Notes under the pieces: model-generated
What the model was told of the DNA's origin: nothing
The model's database searches: none
Seen by the model: only the letters and a program-made list of their open reading frames with translations
Assembly (NCBI RefSeq): GCF_014268615.1
Contig: NZ_JABWQV010000032.1
Location: 1-34,353, forward strand
Direction: 5' to 3'
DNA length: 34,353 nt
Source: Pseudomonas tehranensis
GTDB taxonomy: Bacteria; Pseudomonadota; Gammaproteobacteria; Pseudomonadales; Pseudomonadaceae
Shown here: piece by piece, positions 8,430-15,805 of the stretch
How positions within the stretch are numbered: position 1 is the stretch's first letter
Layout: each line of letters starts with the position of its first letter
Position numbers and translations under genes: made by a program

Positions 8430-9698
8430 ATGAGTGGTTCAAGTCTTTTTGAGCGTGGTGTTGGGGTGTGCCGTACGACGGCGGTGCTGGCCTTGCTGTT
8501 CGCGGGCATGCCGACGGCCAGTGCCCTGACCCAGGAAATCAGTGCGATTTTCCGGCCCGACCCGGCGAAACCCATGGAGAACAAGTTCACCAACACCACG
8601 CCGGTGAGTGGATATTGCGCCCAGCTCCCAAGGGAGTGCGAAATTGCGGGTATGTTCAGTATCCGGATGCCCATTACCTTTGATTCATCCAAGGCGATTG
8701 AGGCCAATCACAGTGACTATCGGCAAGGCGCCACATTCAAAGTGCCTTCCGATTGGCGCCCGGTAACCGTGATCAATTCGGGCACGGGCGAAAGTGAAGT
8801 GGTTGAAATTCGAGTATCCGGTATCGGTTCACAATATCGACTCAGCGTCAGCCCGGTCGAGCTGGTGGGGGGAGGCAGTGTCTATGGGGCTCATGAAAAA
8901 CTATGGGGTAGCGCTTGGGTGTATGCACCTGCACCGTGCCGTTACAGTGGTGTGGGGCTCTACAGCACGTACCAGTACGCTTTTTTCTGGAAGGCTCCGC
9001 AACAAGCCGCTTGTTCTAAACAGGCCAAGTACCGGGTGCCCGACATGAGGTACACCTATCTGGATTTCGCGTACGAACTGCGCACCCCCAACCCCTTGAA
9101 AATGTCGGCCGGTCATTACACCGGTACGTTGAGCTATAGCGTTGGGCCAGGGCAGGACTTCGACATGGGCGATGTCATGCTCCCGAACGACTCAGTGATC
9201 TCGCTCAATTTCAATCTTGAGGTTCAACACACGCTCAAAGTCGAAGTGCCTCCTGGCGGTAATAAAGTCGTGCTCGAACCCCAGGGTGGCTGGCAGGCCT
9301 GGTTGAATCAGGGGCGAAAACCGACGCGGTTGTTTCGTGACCAGACCTTCCACATCTCAGCCTCGTCGCGTTTCAAGATGGGCCTGCAATGCCAATTCGC
9401 CGGTTCGAGTGATAACACCTGCCTGCTCTGGGCACCCAGCTCCGGCCAACTGGTGCCGGTGAATATCAGCGTGACCTTGCCCAACGGCTTGACCGACGCT
9501 GCCGGCCAACCGGTCAACCGCCGCCGACTCTATCTCGATGGCAGCGGCACCGAGTTGTTCCAGCCGGGGCATTACATCGACCGTCGGCCGGGGACGGTGC
9601 ATTTTGAAGTCGCTCGCAACCAGGTGGAAGAAATGCTGGCCGGGGAGGCAAAGAACTACATGGGCAACGTGACGGTGATCTGGGATTCGGAGGTTTAG
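8430..9698 (+). CDS. Putative CS1-type fimbrial tip adhesin
   Basis: I do not recognise this 422-residue protein from sequence alone. A signal peptide (ending TASA near residue 32) precedes a cysteine-containing N-terminal half rich in beta pattern and aromatic residues. The C-terminal half (from about LEVQHTLKVEVPPGG) resembles a pilin-like domain and ends in YMGNVTVIWDSEV, similar to the closing strand of the two pilins. As last gene of the cluster, preceded by ggag at 7 nt, it holds the position of CooD/CfaE/CblD tip proteins, which start assembly and bind receptors. It is longer than typical CfaE (about 360 residues). The receptor cannot be predicted. Confidence 0.68.
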   Translation: MSGSSLFERGVGVCRTTAVLALLFAGMPTASALTQEISAIFRPDPAKPMENKFTNTTPVSGYCAQLPRECEIAGMFSIRMPITFDSSKAIEANHSDYRQGATFKVPSDWRPVTVINSGTGESEVVEIRVSGIGSQYRLSVSPVELVGGGSVYGAHEKLWGSAWVYAPAPCRYSGVGLYSTYQYAFFWKAPQQAACSKQAKYRVPDMRYTYLDFAYELRTPNPLKMSAGHYTGTLSYSVGPGQDFDMGDVMLPNDSVISLNFNLEVQHTLKVEVPPGGNKVVLEPQGGWQAWLNQGRKPTRLFRDQTFHISASSRFKMGLQCQFAGSSDNTCLLWAPSSGQLVPVNISVTLPNGLTDAAGQPVNRRRLYLDGSGTELFQPGHYIDRRPGTVHFEVARNQVEEMLAGEAKNYMGNVTVIWDSEV

Positions 9699-9706
9699 AT
9701 GACCTT

Positions 9707-9799
9707 CTGTGGGAGCGAGCCTGCTCGCGATGACGGCCGCACAGTCAACATCACCGCCAACTGACCCACCGCCATCGCGAGCAAGCTTTGCTCCCACAG
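9707..9799. repeat. REPIN, class C (CTGTGGGAGC type)
   Basis: Arms ctgtgggagcgagcctgctc and gagcaagctttgctcccaca face each other around a short centre. It lies between convergent genes, the fimbrial adhesin and the penicillin-binding protein. Class C also occurs at 27651 and 32986. Confidence 0.88.
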
Positions 9800-9839
9800 T
9801 TTGCTTTGTCTCCTCACTTTGCTAACACAGTGGGGTGAT

Positions 9840-12800
9840 TCAATGGCCTGCCATCAACGGCTGGCACTGGGTATGGGTCCCCGGTTGCAAGTACGGTGAG
9901 AGGAACGGCGCCATGCCTTTGAGCACTTGTACCGGCAAGGCCGAGGTGAATTTGAAATTCTGCGCCGAAGCTCCCGGCACATAGGCGGTAAGGGTGCCGA
10001 AATGGCTGTCACCGATGTAGAACACAAAGGTGGCGGTGCGGTTGATCGACTTGGAGCTGATCACTCGCCCACCGGCGCCAACCGCTTCGATGCGGTTGTC
10101 GCCAGTGCCGGTCTTGCCACCCATCGATAACGGTGTGCCGTCGGCCAGGGTGAAACTGCCGGCCACCCGTTTCGCGGTGCCGGCATCGACTACCTGGGAC
10201 AGCGCACCGCGCAAGGCTTGCGCCACTTCCACCGGCATCACTCGTTTGCCATTGTCCGGGTCGCTGATCAGCCGCGTCTCATAAGGGGTATTGACGGCGA
10301 AGTCGAGGCTGTCGACGCGCAGCGCCGGGAGCCGGATACCGTCGTTGAGGATGGTGCCCACCAATTCCGCCAGGGCGGCGGGGCGGTCGCCGGAGCTGCC
10401 GATGGCGGTGGCCAGCGACGGCACCAGATGGTCGAACGGGTAGCCGACTTTCTGCCAGCGTTGGTGAATATCAAGGAAGGCCTCGACTTCCAGCATGGTG
10501 CGGATACGACTGTCCCGGGCGCTCTTGTGCCGGCTCTTGAACAGCCAGCTATAGACCTCCTGGCGTTCGAACCGGCTGGCTTTGACGATCTGGCTGAACT
10601 TGGCATCGGGATTGTTCAGCAGATAACCCACCAGCCACAGATCCAGCGGATGGACTTTGGCGATAAAGCCCTGGTCGGGCAGGTCATAGCGGCCCGGTCC
10701 ATAGCTGCTGTAAAGCCGTTCGAGGCGTTCGTCGGTGAGCTTTTCGGCGCTCTTGGCCGACTTGAGGTGCGAACGCACAAAGTGGTTGAAGCTTTCCTGG
10801 CTGTCGCCGGGAAAGAAGTAACGGTGCACGGCGGCCAGGCGGATGGCCGTGGGGCGCATGCCGTCGAGGAAGGTTTCCAGACGCTGGCCTGTGTCCTTTT
10901 TCTGGTACTTCTTCCAGAACTTGAGCAGGAAGGTGGTGCCTTCGCGGTCGGCAAACTGGGCCAGATACTCTTGGCGGCGCGGATTTTTGTCGTCCTTGAG
11001 CAGCTCCGAACTGTTGTCGGGGCCCGCGTACGTGGCGTAGCGCACCAGATCACGCATCAGGCGAATGAATGGCAGGTTGATCGACTCGCGCAGGGCGTCG
11101 CGCAAGGTGGGATTACGGCCGTTATCTTCTTTACGGAAATTATTGAAGGTGTGCAGCCCGCCGCCGGTGAAAAACGCCTCGCCGGGGCTGGCCGAATAGG
11201 TACGATCCAGCGCCGCCTCAAGCATCGTCGGCAGGTTGCGATCGCTGTGCTGGATCAGGTAATCGACGGCCCAACGGGAGAGGCGGTCCTGGTCGGCGAT
11301 CTCGGCTTTTTTCAATGTTGCCGGGGTTTCGTGGGCATAACGTTCGTGCAGTTCGGCGATGATCTGCAGGTAGGTGGTGAGCACCCTTAACTTGGCGGTG
11401 GAGCCCAGTTCCAGTTTGCTGCCTTCGTTGATATCGAAGGGTTGGTCGGTGCTGTCGGTCTGCACGCGCACGCGCGAGCCGTCCGGAGTCAGCTCCAGCA
11501 GGGTGAAGCTGTAGCGCACCTGGGCGGTGCTGGTAGGCGTCAGAAGACGTTCGCCCATCAGGCCGATTTCGGCAGCGAACGCCGGGTCCGCCAAGCGCTT
11601 GAGGTAATCGGTGGCCTGGGTCTGCAAGTCGTTTTGCAAGGTGCTGGTGGCGGAGAGGTCCAGGCGATCGAGGTCATAAAATGAGCGGTTGAGCAGCGTG
11701 GCAAGACGACTGCGGGCGGCGCTGATGCCTTTGTTGATTTCGTTGGGCTGAATGGTGGGTTGCTGCACCCAGTCACGATAACTGACCTTGCTTGCCAGGG
11801 TCGCCTCGGCCAGCGAGGCATCAATCACGCCGTTCTGGGCCAGCAGGCGGACGTGGCTGTCGGTCAGGCGCGCCAGCTCGTCACGGCCTTTGGACAGGTA
11901 ATAGGAGGGGCGGCGCTGGGCGATCATCAACGACAGCATTTCCCGCAGGGCCAGGCCTTTTTCCGCGAGGCTGCCAGGATCTGTCGCGGTGCTGGACAAG
12001 CGTTCGTTGGCACGATTGAAATCGGCGCCGTACCAGACCCGCAAACCTTCGGCCATGCCGTGGACTTCGCCATGCCCCGGTACGGCGGAGAGCGGCACGC
12101 TGTTGAGGTAATCACGGATGACTTTCTGCCGAGCCTCAAGGGTCTGTGGGCCGGCCTGATAGGCACGCACACTGGCGGAAATCATCTGGCGGATTTTCTC
12201 CGCCCCCGACCCGGTGAGGCCATCGGCGGAGTGGCGATATTTTTCCAGCTGCGTCGCCAGGGTACTGCCCCCGGCGGACTGCCCTGGCAAACTCAGGAAT
12301 TTGGCCACCTGGGACCACGCCGCCATGCCGAAGCGCGGCCAGTCCACCGCCGGGTTGGCCTGGGGGTGTTTGGGGTCGAGCAAAAAGCGGTTCTCGATGA
12401 ACAACAGGCTTTGCACCACCACGGGAGGGATGGCTTCGAAGCTGGCGTACAGTTGCTGCGGATACTTGAACTGGTACAGCGGCGCGACGCGGCAATCGGT
12501 GATGGTCAGGCCGGCCTGGATCTTTTCTGCATAGGGGGCAAACAGGCCCTTGTCGACGTAATTCATCAAGGCCGGGGAGAAACGTGCCTGGGCCTGAATC
12601 ACATAATCGCGCTTGAGCAACCGCGGCAGGAACTCACCCAGCGAGCTATAACCCAACCGCCGGTCGAACGGGCCCGCCCCAGGGTAGACGATGGCATCGC
12701 TTGGGCCCGGTTGCACCGAATAGGTCAGAGACGCGGCGTACCGGCTGATCTCCCGGGCCTGAAACCTGGACGTGCGCATTTCCTTGGCCACCGCCAGGCC

Positions 12801-12962
12801 GACCACCACCACGATAATCAACAGCAATAACCAGAACGCTCGCCAGCCATGTCCTGCCCGGCGTTTTTTTTGAGGTAAAGGTGCTTCTTCCATACGTTCA
12901 GTCGGGCCCACAGGTTTACTCGAATCGGTTTGCCATAACGCGCCCATAGTCGACTGATCCAT
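9840..12962 (-). CDS. Oversized class A penicillin-binding protein (transglycosylase/transpeptidase)
   Basis: The 1040-residue protein would polymerise and cross-link peptidoglycan from the inner membrane. A basic cytoplasmic tail and one membrane segment (about 41-59) lead to a GT51 domain with the catalytic glutamate in FIENRF (E190) and GGSTLATQLEK (231-241). The transpeptidase motifs are STAK (521-524), SIN (627-629) and KTGTG (from about 950). The stretch between SIN and KTG is about 320 residues, far more than in PBP1a/1b, implying a large inserted region. The start at 12962 lacks a strong ribosome-binding site; an ATG at 12896 would still keep the membrane anchor. The gene appears monocistronic, flanked by REPINs on both sides. 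Confidence 0.88.
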   Translation of the reverse strand: MDQSTMGALWQTDSSKPVGPTERMEEAPLPQKKRRAGHGWRAFWLLLLIIVVVVGLAVAKEMRTSRFQAREISRYAASLTYSVQPGPSDAIVYPGAGPFDRRLGYSSLGEFLPRLLKRDYVIQAQARFSPALMNYVDKGLFAPYAEKIQAGLTITDCRVAPLYQFKYPQQLYASFEAIPPVVVQSLLFIENRFLLDPKHPQANPAVDWPRFGMAAWSQVAKFLSLPGQSAGGSTLATQLEKYRHSADGLTGSGAEKIRQMISASVRAYQAGPQTLEARQKVIRDYLNSVPLSAVPGHGEVHGMAEGLRVWYGADFNRANERLSSTATDPGSLAEKGLALREMLSLMIAQRRPSYYLSKGRDELARLTDSHVRLLAQNGVIDASLAEATLASKVSYRDWVQQPTIQPNEINKGISAARSRLATLLNRSFYDLDRLDLSATSTLQNDLQTQATDYLKRLADPAFAAEIGLMGERLLTPTSTAQVRYSFTLLELTPDGSRVRVQTDSTDQPFDINEGSKLELGSTAKLRVLTTYLQIIAELHERYAHETPATLKKAEIADQDRLSRWAVDYLIQHSDRNLPTMLEAALDRTYSASPGEAFFTGGGLHTFNNFRKEDNGRNPTLRDALRESINLPFIRLMRDLVRYATYAGPDNSSELLKDDKNPRRQEYLAQFADREGTTFLLKFWKKYQKKDTGQRLETFLDGMRPTAIRLAAVHRYFFPGDSQESFNHFVRSHLKSAKSAEKLTDERLERLYSSYGPGRYDLPDQGFIAKVHPLDLWLVGYLLNNPDAKFSQIVKASRFERQEVYSWLFKSRHKSARDSRIRTMLEVEAFLDIHQRWQKVGYPFDHLVPSLATAIGSSGDRPAALAELVGTILNDGIRLPALRVDSLDFAVNTPYETRLISDPDNGKRVMPVEVAQALRGALSQVVDAGTAKRVAGSFTLADGTPLSMGGKTGTGDNRIEAVGAGGRVISSKSINRTATFVFYIGDSHFGTLTAYVPGASAQNFKFTSALPVQVLKGMAPFLSPYLQPGTHTQCQPLMAGH

Positions 12963-13077
12963 TCACGCATTGATCGGGACTTGCTTGAAGCTTAGACGGT
13001 GGTGGCGCGGGCGGCGGGAAATTGTGGAGACCGTATGTAAGAGACGGTTGTTGTTTCTCAATGGTTGATGGGCTTTT

Positions 13078-13203
13078 GTGGCGAGGGAGCTTGCTCCCGC
13101 TCGGCTGCGCAGCAGTCGCAACGGATGCATGGCTGAGCAGTATTCCAAGGTTGAAAATCCGGGGGCGGCGGCGCCACCCAGCGGGAGCAAGCTCCCTCGC
13201 CAC
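13078..13203. repeat. REPIN, class A, left copy flanking RAYT
   Basis: This 126-bp element has outer arms gtggcgagggagcttgctcc and the reverse complement. It is in the same orientation as, and differs at only two positions from, the copy at 13795-13920. Together with the transposase between them they form a REPtron-like unit. The rest of the 12963-13306 gap holds the PBP 5' region and the RAYT leader, including a strong aaggagg at 13275-13281 with no start codon at a suitable distance. Confidence 0.93.
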
Positions 13204-13306
13204 GGGGACTACGCTGCTCTCGGAAACGTCGTTCAAATATCAAAGCATCGAGTCAGTCCGGGCGAGGCTACCGTAAGGAGGTACCCCTACCACAGGAAGC
13301 CAAGGA

Positions 13307-13768
13307 ATGCGTCCTCCACACCCAAACTCTCATCGATTGCGTCGCGGACGCTCCTCGGAATGGGGACGAGGCTACCTCGTCACTACGGTCGTTCACCAAC
13401 GCATGCCCCTCTTCCAGGACTGGCGATTGGGACGCTTACTGGTGGCAGAACTGCGCCAGGCTCATGAACGAGGTCAGGTTGATTCGCTGGCCTGGGTGGT
13501 CATGCCGGACCATCTGCATTGGCTCGTGCAACTGGAGCAAGCCCAACTCACTCATGTCATGCAGGCCGTCAAATCTCGCAGCACCCTGGCAATCAATCGA
13601 GCAACGAATAGAAAAGGTGCCTTCTGGCAAAGCGGTTTCCACGATCGTGCGATCCGCGACAACCAGGACCTGCGGCCCGTCGCCCGGTACATCATCGCTA
13701 ATCCGCTTCGCGCAGGGCTGGTGGATCGCATTGGTGATTATCCGCTGTGGGACGCGATATGGCTCTAG
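13307..13768 (+). CDS. REP-associated tyrosine transposase (RAYT)
   Basis: The 153-residue protein belongs to the Y1/IS200-like single-strand transposases thought to have spread REP sequences. It has the metal-binding HxH motif in MPDHLHWLV (H69, H71), the FWQSGFHDR motif (from 106) and the likely catalytic tyrosine in ARYIIANPLRAG (Y128). Length and motifs are complete, so it may be active. The ATG at 13307 has agga about 10 nt upstream. It sits between two direct, nearly identical class A REPINs, the expected arrangement for a RAYT and the repeats it recognises. Such genes are usually single-copy and domesticated. Confidence 0.93.
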   Translation: MRPPHPNSHRLRRGRSSEWGRGYLVTTVVHQRMPLFQDWRLGRLLVAELRQAHERGQVDSLAWVVMPDHLHWLVQLEQAQLTHVMQAVKSRSTLAINRATNRKGAFWQSGFHDRAIRDNQDLRPVARYIIANPLRAGLVDRIGDYPLWDAIWL

Positions 13769-13794
13769 TTGCTTTGGTTGCTTTGGTTGCTCTT
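13768..13794 (+). repeat. 9-bp tandem repeat after RAYT
   Basis: gttgctttg is repeated twice exactly, and a third degenerate unit (gttgctctt) runs directly into the REPIN at 13795. It begins at the last base of the RAYT stop codon. Confidence 0.8.
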
Positions 13795-13920
13795 GTGGCG
13801 AGGGAGCTTGCTCCCGCTCGGCTGCGCAGCAGACGCAACGGGTGCATGGCTGAGCAGTATTCCAAGGTTGAAAATCCGGGGGCGGCGGCGCCACCCAGCG
13901 GGAGCAAGCTCCCTCGCCAC
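13795..13920. repeat. REPIN, class A, right copy flanking RAYT
   Basis: This 126-bp partner of the element at 13078-13203 is in direct orientation. The two differences (cagac against cagtc, and acggg against acgga) lie outside the terminal REP arms, in the central half of the element. Confidence 0.93.
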
Positions 13921-14275
13921 AGGGGCGGTGCAGGCCAAGAACCGTGCGCTAGAGCCCTCGGCATGTGCCCGGGCATGACGCTGCACCATCGCTGTGCAAT
14001 ACTCGGCGCCGTTTTACGAATTGGCTGTAATCCCAGGCAATACGTCTCCATAGGTGGGTCTATGGATGAGGTTTATCCCTGATTTTCCCTGGTTTTACAG
14101 TGAAACTCTCTGCCTCTGGCTTTTTATACTGCACGACCCGCTGATCCTGCGGCTTTTGTTCTACAGGACGGTCTGTCCACAAAACAGACCCGGTTTCGGC
14201 AAGGTGGCAGGCCTATCGGCTTGCGGCTTTGGAGACTCGGTGGTCAATCCAATAACAAAACGAGGTTGTATCCCT
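13921..14275 (+). promoter_or_regulatory. Long leader/promoter region of the proY-like gene
   Basis: No gene is convincing in this gap of about 355 bp. A TATACT hexamer at 14125-14130 is a plausible sigma-70 -10, with only a weak -35 near 14101. Within the presumed leader, ggtctgt (14170-14176) and acagacc (14184-14190) form a perfect 7-bp hairpin with a 7-nt loop. Confidence 0.4.
14251..14260 (+). promoter_or_regulatory. Hfq/Crc-type A-rich (CA) motif at the proY ribosome-binding site
   Basis: aataacaaaa fits the AANAANAA pattern bound by Hfq with Crc in Pseudomonas. It ends one base before the cgagg Shine-Dalgarno region (14262-14265) of the permease. I infer catabolite repression of translation. 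Confidence 0.6.
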
Positions 14276-15697
14276 ATGCCTGTCGGCAATCATCTGCCCC
14301 ATGGCGAGACCGCTCAGGGTGGTCCGCTCAAACGTGAACTCGGCGAGCGGCATATCCGCCTGATGGCGCTCGGCGCTTGCATCGGTGTCGGGCTGTTCCT
14401 CGGCTCGGCCAAGGCCATCGAAATGGCCGGTCCGGCGATCATGCTGTCCTACATCATTGGCGGCTTGGCGATCCTGGTGATCATGCGCGCCCTCGGTGAG
14501 ATGGCGGTGCACAACCCGGTGGCCGGTTCGTTCAGTCGCTATGCCCAGGATTACCTCGGGCCGCTGGCGGGCTTTCTGACCGGCTGGAATTACTGGTTCC
14601 TGTGGCTGGTCACCTGCGTGGCGGAAATCACCGCAGTGGCGGTGTACATGGGTATCTGGTTCCCAGACGTGCCGCGCTGGATCTGGGCCCTGGCGGCACT
14701 GATCAGCATGGGCTCGATCAATCTGATCGCGGTCAAGGCCTTCGGTGAGTTCGAGTTCTGGTTCGCCCTGATCAAGATCGTCACCATCATCGCCATGGTC
14801 ATCGGCGGCGTCGGCATCATCGCCTTCGGGTTCGGCAACGATGGCGTGGCCCTGGGTATTTCCAACCTCTGGACGCACGGCGGTTTCATGCCCAACGGCG
14901 TGCAGGGTGTGTTGATGTCCCTGCAAATGGTGATGTTCGCCTACCTGGGCGTGGAGATGATCGGCCTGACCGCCGGTGAGGCGAAGAACCCGCAGAAAAC
15001 CATCCCCAACGCCATTGGTTCGGTGTTCTGGCGGATCCTGCTGTTCTACGTCGGTGCGCTGTTCGTGATCCTGTCGATCTACCCCTGGAACGAGATCGGC
15101 ACCCAGGGCAGCCCGTTCGTGATGACCTTCGAGCGCCTGGGTATCAAGACCGCCGCCGGCATCATCAACTTCGTGGTGATCACTGCTGCGCTGTCGTCCT
15201 GCAACGGCGGCATCTTCAGTACCGGGCGGATGCTCTACAGCCTGGCGCAGAATGGCCAGGCACCGGCTGGTTTCGCCACCACCTCGGCCAACGGCGTGCC
15301 GCGCCGTGCGTTGCTGCTGTCCATCGCCGCGCTGCTGCTGGGCGTGCTGCTCAACTATCTGGTGCCGGAAAAAGTCTTCGTCTGGGTGACCTCCATCGCC
15401 ACCTTCGGTGCCATCTGGACCTGGGTGATGATCCTGTTGGCCCAACTGAAATTCCGTAAAAGCCTGAGTGCTTCGCAACGTGCGGCCCTGAAATACCGCA
15501 TGTGGCTGTACCCGGTCAGTTCATACCTGGCGCTGGCATTCCTGGTGCTGGTGGTGGGCCTGATGGCCTACTTCCCGGACACCCGTGTGGCCCTCTACGT
15601 GGGCCCGGCGTTCCTGGTGCTGCTGACGGTGCTGTTTTATACCTTCAAGTTGCAGCCCACTGGTGATGTGCAGGGCTCGATGGATACCGCTTCATAA
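14276..15697 (+). CDS. proY: ProY-like amino acid permease (APC superfamily)
   Basis: This 473-residue inner-membrane transporter has about 12 hydrophobic segments and closely follows E. coli ProY: LKRELGERHIRLMALGACIG, IIGGLAILVIMRALGEMAVH, GPLAGFLTGWNYW, GVEMIGLTAGEAKNPQKTIP and IYPWNEIGTQGSPFV. These proteins import amino acids by proton symport. Proline is the named substrate of ProY, but related permeases take histidine or other amino acids, so specificity is uncertain. The ATG at 14276 is chosen because it has gagg 10 nt upstream and starts a normal short cytoplasmic tail; upstream in-frame codons would add an unlike 74-residue extension. An Hfq/Crc-type motif overlaps its translation start region. 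A bidirectional terminator follows. Confidence 0.9.
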   Translation: MPVGNHLPHGETAQGGPLKRELGERHIRLMALGACIGVGLFLGSAKAIEMAGPAIMLSYIIGGLAILVIMRALGEMAVHNPVAGSFSRYAQDYLGPLAGFLTGWNYWFLWLVTCVAEITAVAVYMGIWFPDVPRWIWALAALISMGSINLIAVKAFGEFEFWFALIKIVTIIAMVIGGVGIIAFGFGNDGVALGISNLWTHGGFMPNGVQGVLMSLQMVMFAYLGVEMIGLTAGEAKNPQKTIPNAIGSVFWRILLFYVGALFVILSIYPWNEIGTQGSPFVMTFERLGIKTAAGIINFVVITAALSSCNGGIFSTGRMLYSLAQNGQAPAGFATTSANGVPRRALLLSIAALLLGVLLNYLVPEKVFVWVTSIATFGAIWTWVMILLAQLKFRKSLSASQRAALKYRMWLYPVSSYLALAFLVLVVGLMAYFPDTRVALYVGPAFLVLLTVLFYTFKLQPTGDVQGSMDTAS

Positions 15698-15715
15698 ATT
15701 GCCGGCAATAAAACG

Positions 15716-15745
15716 AAAAGCCCCGGTCGGATGATCGGGGCTTTT
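15716..15745. terminator. Bidirectional intrinsic terminator
   Basis: aaaagccccg (15716-15725) pairs perfectly with cggggctttt (15736-15745) around a 10-nt loop, with T-runs in both directions. It serves the convergent proY-like gene and, on the other strand, the glutamate-synthase-like gene. Confidence 0.92.
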
Positions 15746-15805
15746 TCTCAAGGGGATATCCCTCCTACCGTGGAGGATCCTGTCTCATGCCTGATGGTAC
15801 TGCCG

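Noticed and set aside
10218..11390. 390-residue open frame on the plus strand
   Set aside because: Antisense to the penicillin-binding protein, with no ribosome-binding site or family motif.
13078..13920. CRISPR array
   Set aside because: There are only two long, palindromic copies separated by a gene; they are REPINs.
14118..14132. Possible sigma-54 promoter (tggc...ctgc) before proY
   Set aside because: The GG to GC spacing is 11 bases instead of the required 10 and the -12 element is poor.
14213..15478. 421-residue open frame on the minus strand
   Set aside because: Antisense to the ProY-like permease; the product is rich in His, Asp and Gln with no motif.
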